Shown: positions 21,696 through 32,088 of the stretch, piece after piece
Position numbering within the stretch: the first letter of the stretch is position 1
How the letters are laid out: each line of letters begins with the position of its first letter
From: Vombatus ursinus
Lineage: Eukaryota; Chordata; Mammalia; Diprotodontia; Vombatidae
Length of the DNA stretch: 64,000 bases
Reading direction: 5' to 3'
NCBI RefSeq assembly: GCF_900497805.2
Contig: NW_020954585.1
Location: 45,047,631-45,111,630 of the forward strand
The notes under the pieces: model-generated
What the model saw: only the letters and a program-made list of their open reading frames with translations
What the model was told of the DNA's origin: nothing
Database searches by the model: none
Position numbers and translations under genes: made by a program

Positions 21696-21878
21696 CCTTT
21701 TCCAGTCAGTGCAGGCCAAGCTGTCAGTCTTTTCTGTCTATCTGTGGGAAGGAGAGATTTGAGGCAGGGAAGGTAATTAAGAGTATGACAGTCTGGGCCT
21801 GAATTTGGGTGGTTGGTAATTATATGCATGGAGATAACGGGGATGTATGGAAGAAATATTTGGAGGTAGACTTAACAA

Positions 21879-22193
21879 GGGCAGCTAGGTGACACAGTGG
21901 ATAGTGTGTCAGGCCTGGAGTCAGGAAGGTCTGTCTGAAGGTACAAGAAGGCTACAGGAAACTGAGGCTAAGGAAATAGAGGTTAAGTCAGGAAGACTCA
22001 ACTTCTTGAGTTCAAATCTGGCCTCAGACACTTAATAGCTGTGTGACCCTCGGCAAGTCAATTCACCCTGTTTGCTTCAGTTTCTTCATCTGTAAAATGA
22101 GCTGGAGAAGGAAATGACAAACCACTCCAGTATCTTTGTCAAGAAAACCCCAGTCACAAAGGGTCAGACTTGACTAAAACAACACAACCACAA
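21879..22193 (+). mobile_element. MAR1 SINE carrying a 67-bp inserted segment
   Basis: MAR1 from GGGCAGCTAGGTGACAC to an RTE-like tail with CCACTCCAGTATCTTTG and GGGTCAGACTTGAC. Target duplication ACTTAACAAGGG flanks it (21870-21881 and 22194-22205). Between AGTCAGGAAG at 21919-21928 and the same 10-mer at 21986-21995 lies foreign sequence that is not part of MAR1. Confidence 0.85.
21929..21985 (-). repeat. Templated inverted insertion, copy of 22297-22351
   Basis: Positions 21931-21985 are the reverse complement of 22297-22351 with one mismatch in 55. The insertion is bordered by the exact 10-bp repeat AGTCAGGAAG. The source lies about 310 bp to the right and spans the end of a MIR and adjoining sequence. 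Confidence 0.85.
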
Positions 22194-22229
22194 ACTTAAC
22201 AAGGGAGTGTGGTATAGGGGAAAGGGTGC

Positions 22230-22352
22230 TAGGCTGCAAATCAGAGGATGTGGGTTCAAATTCTAGCTTTTCCACGTACTGCCTTGGGCAATCACCTAAC
22301 CTCTATTTCCTTAGCCTCAGTTTCCTGCAGCCTTCTTGTACCTTCAGACAGG
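22230..22352 (+). mobile_element. MIR fragment, source of the inverted copy
   Basis: AAATCAGAGGATGTGGGTTC, AATCACCTAACCTC and GCCTCAGTTTCCTG identify a MIR. The last part, CCTTCTTGTACCTTCAGACAG, is not typical MIR, which shows that the inverted copy was taken from this very site. Confidence 0.65.
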
Positions 22353-22478
22353 TCCTCTCAGTACATTTATTTGAGGGGTACTTCTCCCTCAGACCCTCTT
22401 AACAATCTATGTCTCTTCTCAACATTTTATCTGAGAGACTGTTTCTTCTAATGCTGATTTTTAAAAATAAGTTTTCTT

Positions 22479-22635
22479 GGGGCAGCTAGGTGGCACAGTG
22501 GATAGAGCACCAGCCCTGGAGTCAGAAGGATCTGAGTTCGAATCTGGCCTCAGACCAAACACTTGATACTTACTAGCTGTGTGACCCTGGGCAAGTCACT
22601 TAACCCCAACCGCCTAAGCAAAAATAAAAAAAAAT
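22479..22635 (+). mobile_element. WSINE1-like SINE
   Basis: GGGGCAGCTAGGTGGCACAG to ACTTAACCCCAACCGCC with A-rich tail, close to the SINE consensus. Confidence 0.87.
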
Positions 22636-22799
22636 TTATACTAAATTTTTATATTAAATTCTTTATACTAAGCTTCTTTTTCTGCCACTTTCAACAACTA
22701 AGATTTCTTTGTAGCAAAAAGGGCATTTCCTTACATCTTAAATGAGGGGTAGGACCAGATGGCCTAAAAGGTCCCTTCCCAACTCTATGATTCTAACCC

Positions 22800-23940
22800 T
22801 AACACTCACATATTGAGCTCCCCAACCTGCAGCCAGGGGTCTCAATCTTTATCTCTAACACCTCAGAGGCTAAATTTCTATCTTGATAGCCCATATCCAA
22901 GCCCCCTGAGGACAGCTGCTCTCTCCACCATACTAGAGTAAATGGTTCCCTCAGGGTCACTGCCTGGAGCTGGTTTCTAACTGTTGGCATAATGAAATCT
23001 CTAATTGTGACAAGCCAAGCTCTTCTCAAGAGACTCCACTGGCTTAATTACATGGCAGGTAAATGAGACCTGCCTGGCAAGGGTTTATTTTGTTTGACTG
23101 GGGACCAACATATATACACAAACATATGGGAGGTGGGGAGGGAGAGATTTGGCTCCAGTTATCTGATCACAGATGATGAGGCATTGATGTGTTAACAAAA
23201 TGTTAATACTTGGAGCATGAACTCTTTTTTCTCTGATTGAATCAGAAAGGGGCTGAAAATTGGCATGTTCCTGGAGGGTTTTAAATAGCTAAACCTAAGT
23301 CAGTCCAAATTGACCATGTATCTAGCAGCAGAGCTAACAGAAGGAGATACCTCACTTAGCAGTTAGAGTCTGTTCAAGACAATGAAAGGCACAGTGAAGG
23401 GAACAGAGACGCACACTGTCCAGATAGACATGGTTACAGAAAGGCAGTCACTCAAGGCTAGAAACAACTTTAAGGCACATGAAGAAGCAAAGCTAACTCT
23501 GGCAGCAAAGAAGAAATCAGCTTTGGACTCAGGAGAGAGTTAGTTGACCCCCACTGCCCTGTTGAACAACTCACCTGACAGAGATGCTGCAATAAAAGTG
23601 GGTATTTCATGAGGAAAGAATGAAAAAAATTAAGTATATAGTAACCTATTTGCAAATATCGTATACACGTTGCTAGGGACACAGAAACTGAAAGACAGTC
23701 CTGGGCTTATATTCTTTTTTTTTTTATGACTACAGAAATGCACAATTTTATTCCAAAAAGATGAAGAAAGGAGGAAGAATAGCAATTAACTCTTTCAGAC
23801 AATTCCTTCTAAGTATAAATTACTTTGGGAGATAGAGACATAGAAGGAAACATTTTTTTTCTTTTTTTTTTAATTAAAACTGTGATGTGTATTGACACTC
23901 CCTCAACCAAGACATATAGCAACTGCTTTGCAATTTTTAG
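22800..23940. other. Non-repetitive stretch
   Basis: Contains two poly(T) runs (23718-23728, 23855-23871). No element or exon recognised. Confidence 0.4.
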
Positions 23941-23948
23941 TCCTAGAG

Positions 23949-25178
23949 TAGGCCTGCACAACATCCGGCCCGAGAGCCACTTGTGGCCCACCAAAGGATT
24001 TCAAGTGGCCCGTGAAAAATGTAGAGGATGTAAAAGAAAGTAAAGATGAAATGAGTGCTTTGTCTGTGCCCCACTTAATCAGCCTTCCACTAGTCACTGC
24101 TGTGCCCATCATGTAAGTTGGAGGGTGGATTGCCACTTCACACTCTCTCTGGTTTACCATGTGACTGGCAGCAAAAAACTATGGCCAGTCTATCTCTAGT
24201 CTGAGAGGAGTGAGAGTGGTATCTTTTCACTGTGTTCTTGGTCATTCCTGGCATTGAACACAGATAAAGGGAGTGCGATCACTCGCCATTGAAGATGACG
24301 CCCACTATTCATTAAGCAGCAACAACTCCGGGGCTTCTTTCCCTCCCTGGCTGCACAGCCACCCTCCAAGTTACATGAGTGTCTGGCACTTTCTCCAAGG
24401 TCATACACTCACTCAGTTCAGTATTTCTTTGTATGTGACCAGTTGCTGTGGAGATTTTTTGGTTCTAACATTAAAGTTTTTGGGGTGACTTTTGTAAAAT
24501 GGGTGATAAAAAGAAACTGAAGATCAAATCAGAACATAGAGTGTTTAATCCATAGTGGATAAAGAGACACTTTTATACTTACACGAGAGACAAAATATTG
24601 TACCTTGTTTGCTGAGAAGTAATAGCTGTTTGAAGGAATACAATCTTCATCGCCATTTCAAATCAAAACATCCTGATTTAAGCAAATTGGACACCAGGGA
24701 AAAACAAATTAAAGTGTCCAAATTGTTGAAAAATTTCAGTGAGGATTTTCAAGAAAGTTTTTCAAGAAAGTAAACTCAGAAAATGAGGCGGCTACTAAAG
24801 TTAGTTTTCAGATTTCTAAAGAAATTGATTTCAAACATGATTCTGGAGTATGATAAACTGATTGCTGACAAGAAGTGTAACATATCCCATTAACTAAATG
24901 TAAAAAGAAAACCTGAAAAATGTATTAAAACTCATACTGCTTAGCAAAGTAATTTTTTGAACATTCATGTGATTTTGTGATAAATAAAAATCTTAATAAG
25001 TGTAACTAATTGATTGGTATTAATTGAAATTTCCTTTTTTAAAAATATGATTTATTTGCTAAATAGTTTAATCATTAATTATACCTTTCCTTGGAAAGCG
25101 AGCCACTAAAAACCTATCCGAAGAAGTTTAGCTTATTTTAATTTTGGCCCCCACCTACTGCCAAGTTGTGCAGGTCTG
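23949..25178 (+). mobile_element. hAT (Charlie-like) DNA transposon, internally deleted, with BED-finger remnant
   Basis: The termini TAGGCCTGCACAAC and (reverse complement) CAGACCTGCACAAC form inverted repeats. They are flanked by a perfect 8-bp duplication, TCCTAGAG, at 23941-23948 and 25179-25186, as expected for hAT transposition. Inside, at about 24499-24840 on the plus strand, is the remnant of a transposase N-terminus: MGDKKKLKIKSEHRVFNP in one frame, then LKEYNLHRHFKSKHPD and the linker DTREKQIKVSKLLKN in another, with ATKVSFQISKEI after a further stop. This is the BED zinc finger region (C..C..H-x4-H) of Charlie-type transposases. The catalytic core of about 500 residues is absent, so the copy is non-autonomous and broken by stops and at least one frameshift. 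Confidence 0.88.
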
Positions 25179-25186
25179 TCCTAGAG

Positions 25187-25819
25187 TGTTTCTTGGGGCA
25201 CTTAAGAATTTGACGGACTTGCCTAGGGTCATATAGCCTGGCTTATATCCTAATGGGGCGAACAACACGTATAGGGGAATAATGAAAAGGGAGGGATATT
25301 TTGAGTTGGAAAATTATAGGGATACTATATGAAGCCATAGGGGGAATATATAGATAAACTCTTTCCAGAAGCAATGATAGAGTTGATCTGAGTATGGCTT
25401 CAGAACCGGTAAGCAGGGGAGATGGAGAGAGCCTGCATGTGGTAGTATGGCGCTGCTGAGGAGAGGGTCAGGCAGACAATGGAGTTGTAGGTGGAGCCAA
25501 GCCAGATGTAGTGGGTGACTGAGGTAAACAGCAGCCAAGACAGCAGAGTTCCAGGGTAGTTCCTGATTTGAAAGAGCTAGTTCCCCTGGGGCACCTTCTA
25601 GGTGGCCCTTAGCTGGTGAGGAGATAGCTGTGAAAGGACTTCAAGTATATTTAATGAATGATTGATGGCAGTATAAGAGCATTTATTGCACAATTACTAT
25701 GTGCAAAGTACTGTGCTAAGCCCTGGGGATAGAAAAGTGAGATGGTTACTCCTTTCAGGGAGCTCACTTTCTAATAAGGGAGACAACACATGAGGAAGGT
25801 TTCAACTTCTGTATGTTGC
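25187..25819. other. Non-repetitive sequence and an old repeat piece
   Basis: About 25675-25800 carries GAGCATTTATTGCAC, TACTGTGCTAAGCCCTGGGG and GGGAGCTCACTTTCTAATAA, a common old mammalian repeat. The rest shows nothing. Confidence 0.4.
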
Positions 25820-25956
25820 TGCTGGACCAGATGACTCTGGAGGAGAGAGTGAGGCTGGTGATCTAACACAGCCCTCCCTCACTTAAATCCAATTCACTTG
25901 GCAAGTCATGGCATCACCTTCCTGAAGTCATAGTCCTCTTCAAGAATGAAGGACAA
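25820..25956 (+). mobile_element. RTE-type 3' tail
   Basis: ATGACTCTGGAGGAGAGAGT, GAGGCTGGTGATCTAACAC and AAGTCATGGCATCACC match the tail at 39190-39800. A young WSINE1 splits its last bases: AAGAATGAAGGACAA recurs at 26116. Confidence 0.6.
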
Positions 25957-26115
25957 GGGGGCAGCTAGGTGGCACAGTGGATAGAGCACCAGCCCTGGAG
26001 TCAGGAGGACCTGAGTTCAAATCTGGCCTCAGACACTTGACACTTACTAGCTGTGTGACCCTGGGCAAGTCACTTAACCCCACTGCCTAGCCAAAAAACA
26101 AAAACAAAAAGAAAA
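25957..26115 (+). mobile_element. WSINE1-like SINE with perfect 15-bp target duplication
   Basis: Complete tRNA-derived SINE from GGGGCAGCTAGGTGGC through TAGCTGTGTGACCCTGGG to an A-rich tail. AAGAATGAAGGACAA is present at 25942-25956 and at 26116-26130 without a mismatch. Nearly consensus sequence and a perfect duplication mark it as one of the youngest insertions here. Confidence 0.92.
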
Positions 26116-26139
26116 AAGAATGAAGGACAAACAACAACA

Positions 26140-27837
26140 ACCAAGAGCTGCAAGTCAGATGGGAAAATCCCATGGGCCTTAGGGCGCAGCACCAAAGCAA
26201 ATATGTCATTCACTGATGAAATCGTATCATTTTCTGATATTGAACCATTTGACAGTGACATGGACTTTGGTGGTCGGAATTGTTTTTTCTTGGGTCTTCA
26301 GTGTCTGTGGCTGTAGCACCTGCAATTGTCAGGCTGTGTCTGCACAGGGCTTGCTTCCCGGGGTGATGACTGAGGGCATTGGGCTGGAAGAATCGCTATT
26401 TCTAAGGTTCTTGAGTTCAGGGTTCCGCACCGTCCCCATTAGGGTCCGAGGAGAAATGGTGGCCGTGGGAGTGATGATAGTTTCACTCGCCAGGCACGTG
26501 ATGCCTCCTATCTCTCTTTCTGAGGGTGCCTTGCTGCTTCAGCTAGGCTGGCTCGCCTGCCCTGTGGGTATCAGTTGGCTGGCAGGAACTGCCTTCCTGG
26601 ATGGTGGCTGTAAGGGCTGGGCTGGAAACAGGATTAGGGGGTGCTGTCACTTCCAGGTCAGCAGTTGTTACCACTGGCAATGAGGCTATGGGCTCCTTCT
26701 CTCCAATAATTTCTCCCTTCAGTGATGGCTTTGGAGCTTGGGGTGGAAGCAGGTGTTGTAGTTTAGGGGGTGTTGCTATTCCCAAGGTTTTCAAATTCAG
26801 GGTCCTGGGAGGACATGGAAGTCATGGGGGCTCAGCAATTCTAGAGTTATGCTGTGCTGGCCAAATGTATTTCCCAAATGTATGTCTTAACCTATCTATC
26901 ATAGTTTACGCCCATTCTCTTCAGGAATACTATTTATTTGTGGGATAGTATACCCCAGGTTTGTTAAGGGGAATGTGTTATAGTTATTCTTCTTTGCTTC
27001 CAGCTAATTGAGTCTACTGGCTTAATGAGAAACACATCATTGGAGGCTTGTGATTTATATTTATAAGAGTCTAGCCCCACAGAGTACCCTAGAATCCATG
27101 GGGTCATAGCAGTCCTTCAAGGGGCCAATGATACACATATATAGTTATCCCCTCCACATTGCAATTTTCCTCATTGAGATTTCAATATATCATGGGCTGG
27201 CATAAAAAATTAAATGGGAATTTTTGGGGAGTTTTGCAGAAGCTGCAAATGACATGAGAAGGCCAGCAGATAAGAGAGCTTATGACCAAATACTTAAGAC
27301 AAATTTTATAATAAGGTACTTGTAAGCACCCCATAAAAGGAAAAGAAAAAAAAATTCAGACTTCTCTGATACAAAGGGAGGGCCTAAAAGTGTTACAAGG
27401 ATTTTCCAGATAGCTGGGGTGCTGGGCTCCTAATGCCAACCCCCCACCTCCACCTGGTGATGTGGGAGGGATAACTGGAATAAACAAAGGATTTTCATTT
27501 GTTTTACTTGGCCCTAGAGGTCAAAATTAAGAACAGAAATGTTAAGAGAAGTTTTAAGAAGGCAGATTTTGGCTAACAGAAAAATCTCCACCAAAGTCTT
27601 AATACCATCGTAGAGTAGAGGTGACCTTGAGTTCTAGGGATCTAGAAGAGTAAAACACCAGTCTCTGTAGGCTTTCAAAGAACAGACCATATTCATTGTG
27701 GAGGACCAACCTGGCTAAGTAGTGAGAGGCTCATTACCAACAAACTGGTTGACTACAAGGTGAGGAATTCTTTGGTCACAGCAATCAATGAAACGAACAA
27801 AAACAAATCTAGAAGAATAAAAAAAATCGCCTTGGAC
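26140..27837. other. Unassigned stretch with a GC-richer core
   Basis: The core at about 26290-26830 is GC-richer than its surroundings and holds overlapping open frames on both strands (155 codons plus, 83 codons minus and proline-rich). An old retroviral gag-like origin was considered but not supported. The part after 26830 is AT-rich with nothing recognised. Confidence 0.3.
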
Positions 27838-27925
27838 TTAAAAATTCTTAACTTTCTTTCGTGTTATGGACTTTTTTTTTACAGTTTGGCAAAGCCTATG
27901 GACTCTTCAGAATAATGTTTGTTGT
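27838..27925 (+). mobile_element. hAT-type MITE, truncated copy 3
   Basis: Only the left part is present: AAAATTCTTAAC, GTGTTATGGAC, CAGTTTGGCAAAGCCTATGG and TCTTCAGAATAATG, matching copies at 28903 and 29585. Confidence 0.55.
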
Positions 27926-28166
27926 CAGGGAGCTGCTTAGGATCTTTGAAAGTGCTGGTCAGTTCTCTAATCACAGTCCAGGTCATTCTTTTATGTGTCT
28001 TCAAATTCTGGGCCCAGCTCAGTGTCCATCATTGAATGTCCACATCGTTGTCCATTTGAGCTGCTTGTCAAAGTCTGAGCAAGAGATATTCTCATTTTTT
28101 TTTTGTGTGGCTCATTAGGTCACCCTCTTTTGAATGGCCATGGGTCTCGTGGAACAGGCCCAGCAG

Positions 28167-28246
28167 TAGAGAGTGTCCCAAAAATCTTAGTGCAATTTAA
28201 AGTGATTAAAGTGCAACGGCTACACTTAGGATTTTGGAACACTCTA
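28167..28246. mobile_element. 80-bp mariner-type MITE
   Basis: Inverted ends GAGTGTCCCAAAAATC and (reverse complement) GAGTGTTCCAAAATC are bounded by TA dinucleotides at 28167-28168 and 28245-28246, the Tc1/mariner target. Size and design are those of a MADE1-like mariner derivative. The end sequence GTGTCCCAAAA is a common mariner terminus. Confidence 0.75.
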
Positions 28247-28249
28247 TAT

Positions 28250-28900
28250 TTTAGGATTTACTGTAATCCATACGACATCATAGGCAAACAAAAGCATCTG
28301 GATGACCGAACCATCTATAAGGAATTCCTCCTGTATTTAGAACTCTACCCTGGACATTCTCCATGACATATCTAGAGTGAGCATGTAGCTCCCTGTTTTG
28401 TGCCTCAGTGAATACTTAGATAAGAGAATCATGGATTATATATCTTCCATGCTCTCATAAACAGAGGATGATGGATTATATATAGACCCTTTTGGAAGCA
28501 GTACTTGGGGTTAACTCTGGATTAGGGTTTCCCTCTTCAGCATTCCTGTGCCTGTTAATGATTTAATGACTGCAGTGCTCTCTAAGAAGCACATCCTGGT
28601 GAATGTAGCATCGCTGTGGAAAGCCACGAATGACAAGGAAAAGAGCTCAAACTTTGGGAAACAGGAGGGAGGTAGTTTGCATGCCCTTTGAGATGATTTC
28701 TGGGACTGTTCAAAGACTGGATTCTAGATGGTTGAAGTCCCTAAGTAAGAGTGGAATAACCTGCTCTGAGAGGTGGTGAGGTCCCCACTGTCTCGTTTAA
28801 GCCTCATATCATTGCTTGTGAGGTAGCTAGGAGATTTATTGGTGGGGGCCAGACTGGAACCCAAGTCCTCAGAGGAAGAGGCCTTAGAGATCATCTTGCT
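28250..28900. other. Non-repetitive stretch
   Basis: TGGATTATATAT occurs twice at 28432 and 28469. Otherwise I see nothing. Confidence 0.35.
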
Positions 28901-28902
28901 CA

Positions 28903-29250
28903 GGGGTTCTTAATCTTTTATTTTTGTCATGAATTCCTTTGGCAGTCTGGTGAAGCCTATGGATCCTGTCTCTGCATAATGCATTTTTTTTTTTTTGGAA
29001 GGCAATTGGAGTTAAATGATTTGCCCAGGGTCACACAGTGTCTGAGGCTGTATTTGAACTCAGGTCTTCCTGACTCCAGGGCCAATGCTCTATCTCCTGC
29101 ACCACCTAGCTGTCAGAATAATGCTTCTAAATGCATAAAATCCATAGGATTACAAAGGAAATTATATTTGAATCCTATTAAAATATATTTGTCAGAATAT
29201 CTTTAAAAAATTTCGCAGACCCTCTGTTAAGAACCTTTGATCTAATCCAA
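28903..29250 (+). mobile_element. hAT-type MITE copy 4, split by a SINE
   Basis: The left end AGGGGTTCTTAATC and right end GTTAAGAACCTTTG are inverted repeats. A WSINE1 copy occupies about 28983-29116, with TAATGC repeated at the two edges of the insertion. The internal sequence matches copy 5 at 29585. Confidence 0.72.
28983..29116 (-). mobile_element. WSINE1-like SINE inside a MITE
   Basis: Reverse-strand SINE with poly(T) on the plus strand, AGGGTCACACAGTG and CACCACCTAGCTG. TAATGC is seen on both sides. It is missing some of the middle. Confidence 0.8.
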
Positions 29251-29271
29251 CTCTCCTTTTTTTCTTTTGTT

Positions 29272-29403
29272 ATTTATTTTGATTTGCATTTCTCTTATTG
29301 TTAGTGACTTGGAGCAATCCTTCACATAGTTGTTAATATTTCTTCAGTTCTTTTGAGGGCTATTTGTTCATATCCTTCGACTACTTATTCACTAAAAGAT
29401 GAC
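29272..29403. mobile_element. Possible L1-derived fragment
   Basis: TTTGATTTGCATTTCTCTTA, GTTAGTGACTTGGAGCA and TTTGTTCATATCCTT resemble a widespread marsupial L1 non-coding region. The assignment is from memory of similar sequence, and the fragment is interrupted by a SINE at 29404. Confidence 0.4.
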
Positions 29404-29548
29404 CTTTTTTTAGGCAATTGAGGTTAAGTTACTTGCCTAGGGTCACACAGCTAGTACATGTAAAGTGTTTGGTCTGAGGCTGAATCTGAACGCAGGTCCT
29501 CCTGACTTCAGGGCCAGTGTTCTATCCACTGCGCCACCTAGCTGCCCC
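29404..29548 (-). mobile_element. WSINE1-like SINE with perfect 11-bp target duplication
   Basis: Reverse SINE ending GCCACCTAGCTGCCCC. TAAAAGATGAC is found at 29393-29403 and 29549-29559. Confidence 0.9.
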
Positions 29549-29584
29549 TAAAAGATGACTTTTTAAAAATACATTTGTATTATA

Positions 29585-29755
29585 TGAGGGGTTCTTAACC
29601 TTTTTTTGTGTTATGAACCCCTTTCTCAGTCTGATGAAGCCTAGGGAACCTTTCTCAGAATAATATGATTAAATGCATAAAACAAAATATGTAGGATTAC
29701 AAAGGAAACTAATTATATTGCAATATAGTATCAAAATATCTTTAAAAACAAGTTT
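29585..29755 (+). mobile_element. hAT-type MITE copy 5, left part
   Basis: Starts GAGGGGTTCTTAACC and reads through CAGTCTGATGAAGCC and AGGATTACAAAGGAAAC. The right end is found 2.3 kb away at about 32047-32088 (GTTCAAAGATCCTAGG, GTTAAGAACCCCTG), because a HAL1 element separates the halves. Confidence 0.7.
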
Positions 29756-32046
29756 ATAAGTGAGTGGAATTAAGAGAATATTCTACATAGTAATAGTAAT
29801 ATCATAACAATAATTAACAATGAAAAACTTAGCTACTTCGATCAATATAATGATCTACTGAGGCCCTGGGAGTGACTGAATCAGCAGCAGTTGTGACAGC
29901 AATGCTCCTGGAGCTATTGGTCCACAGACTGAATGTTTTAAATTCACCTATTTAGACTTCCAGGAGCCAAGATGGTGAAGCAAGCAGTAAGTCATTCTCA
30001 CCCTCCCTTATTGACCTTGAAAAACCCAGAGAATATTGCCCCAGGAAAAATCCTTAAATAGCAGAGTCAGCAGAAAGACTAGATACAGCAGCCTTTTAGC
30101 TGTGAGGCTGGGGGGATTAATCGGAAAGGTCCCTCTTGCTGGGGCTGAAGGGGAACCAGTACAGGAAGGGAGGCATCCCAGCAAGCCAGTGGTAAGCTCC
30201 ACCTCAGCAAACCAGTAACCAGGCCCCCAGCCCCCAGCACAAGAAGCCTGGGACAGTGACCCCTGTGCCCCAGAAGCAGAGATAAACTTTAAAAGTCAGG
30301 AAAAAGGCAAACAACATGAGCAAGAAGCAACAATGAAAAACAATGACCATAGAAAAGTATTTTGGTGACAGGGAAGATCAAAACACAAATTCAGAAGAGG
30401 ATAACATTGTCAATATATCCACATCTGAAACCGCAGAGGGGAATATGAACTGGTCTCAAGTGCAAAAAGCCTTCTTGTAAAAAGCTCAAGAAGTATTTTA
30501 AAAATCAAATAAGAGAAGTAGAAGAAAAATTTGAAAAAGAAATGAAAGGTATGCAAGAGAGAGTCAATAGCATGGAAAAGGAAGGACAAAAATTAACTGG
30601 AGAAAACAAATCCTTAAAAAGTAGAATTGTCCAAATGGAAAAGGAGGTACAATAGCTAACTGAAGAAAACAATTCATTAAAAAATTAGAATTGGGCAACT
30701 GGAAGCTAATGACTCTTTGGGACATCAAGAATCAGTAAAACAAAATCAAAAGAATGAAAAAATAGAAGAAAATGTAAAATTCCTCATTGGAAAAACAACT
30801 GACCTGGAAAATAGATCCAGGAGAGATAACTTAAGAATTATTGGTCTATCTGAAAGCCATGATAAAAAAAAAGAGCCTGGACAGTGGCTTTAAGGAGATC
30901 ATCAAGGAAAACTGCCCTAAGGCCCTAGAACCAGAGGGTAAAATAGTCATTGAAAGAATCTCTCCTGAAAGAGATTCCAAATTGAAAACGCCAGGGAATA
31001 TTGTAGCCAAATTCCAGAATTATCAGGTCAAGGAGAAAATTCTGCAAGCAGCCAGGAAGAAACAATTCAAATATCATGGAACCATAGTCAGGATTACACA
31101 GGACTTTGCAGTTTGGATTACAACCAAGGATCAACTACCCAGCAAAACTGAGCATAATCTTTCAGAGGAGAAGATGGATATTCAATGAAATAGGGGACTT
31201 CCAGACTTTCCTGATGAAAAGACCAGAACTCAATGGAAAATGTGATCTTCAAATACAAGACTCAAGAGAGGTATAAAAAGGTAAATAGGAAAGGGGGGGG
31301 GAATGTTATTCAATAAGAATAAACTGTTTAGCATCCCCATATGGGAAGATGATACTTTATTATGACATTTAGAAGGGATATACATAGACAGAGGGGGTGG
31401 TTTAAGCTGACTTTGATGTGATGACAAAAAATCTAATGAAGTGGTGAAAAGGAATTGTAATGTGAGAAGAGGAAAGAAGGAAGCAGAAAAGGGTAAATTA
31501 CATCACATGAAGAGGCATAAAGACATATTACAGTACAGGGAAAGAAGGAAGGGAGATGAACATTGTCTGAACTTTACTCTCATCGGATTTGGCTCAAGGA
31601 GGGAATAACATACTTAGGTAAAGAAATTTAACTTGCCATATAGGTGGTAGGAGTGGAAAGGAGAAAGAAAAGGGAAGGGGGCATAGAAGAGAGGGAAGAA
31701 GTAGTAAGGGAAAAGGGAAAGAAAAGGGAGCTGGATAGAAGGGAGGGCAGATTGAGGGAGGCGGTGGTAAAAAATACAATGATATACTACATTTCCAAAA
31801 GACTCATGATAAAAAATGCTCTCCACCTCCAGAGAGAGAAGTGATATACTCTGAGTACATATTGAAGTATATTTTTTTCTTCATTTACTTTTCTTGCTCC
31901 CCCCCCCTCCACCGCACACCATGGCTAATGTGGAAATATTTTGCATGACTCCATATGTATAATGGGTATCACATTGCTTGCCTTCTCAATGGGTGGGTGG
32001 AGCAAGGGAGGAACAGAATTTGGAACTAAATATTAAAAAAAAAAAT
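29756..32046 (+). mobile_element. HAL1 (half-L1) element with ORF1 only
   Basis: After an L1-like GGAGCCAAGATGGTGAAG leader at about 29968, a decayed L1 ORF1 (coiled-coil RNA-binding protein) is read on the plus strand. Its RRM part is visible at about 30790-31180: TDLENRSRRDN, SPERDSKLKTPGNIVAKFQN, KEKILQAARKKQFKYHG and IVRITQDFA. This is followed directly by a purine-rich 3' UTR and tail, with no ORF2 endonuclease or reverse transcriptase, which is the HAL1 plan. Several in-frame stops and frameshifts are present in the first half. The first 200 bp (29756-29967) include an L1 3'-like bit (AAAACTTAGCTACTTCGATC), so the 5' end may be a composite. It sits inside MITE copy 5. Confidence 0.78.
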
Positions 32047-32088
32047 TTTAAGTTCAAAGATCCTAGGTTAAGAACCCCTGCTATATCT
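32047..32088 (+). mobile_element. hAT-type MITE copy 5, right end
   Basis: The sequence AGTTCAAAGATCCTAGG followed by TTAAGAACCCCTG is the terminal part of the MITE that begins at 29585. Confidence 0.65.

Noticed and set aside
24555-24773. Host zinc-finger gene
   Set aside because: The BED finger lies inside a hAT element with target duplication and is spread over two frames with stops.
26543-26794. Retroviral gag-like proline-rich peptide
   Set aside because: Only composition suggests this. No LTR pair, primer-binding site or other retroviral gene was seen around it.
30841-31188. 115-codon host gene
   Set aside because: It is the RRM part of L1/HAL1 ORF1.
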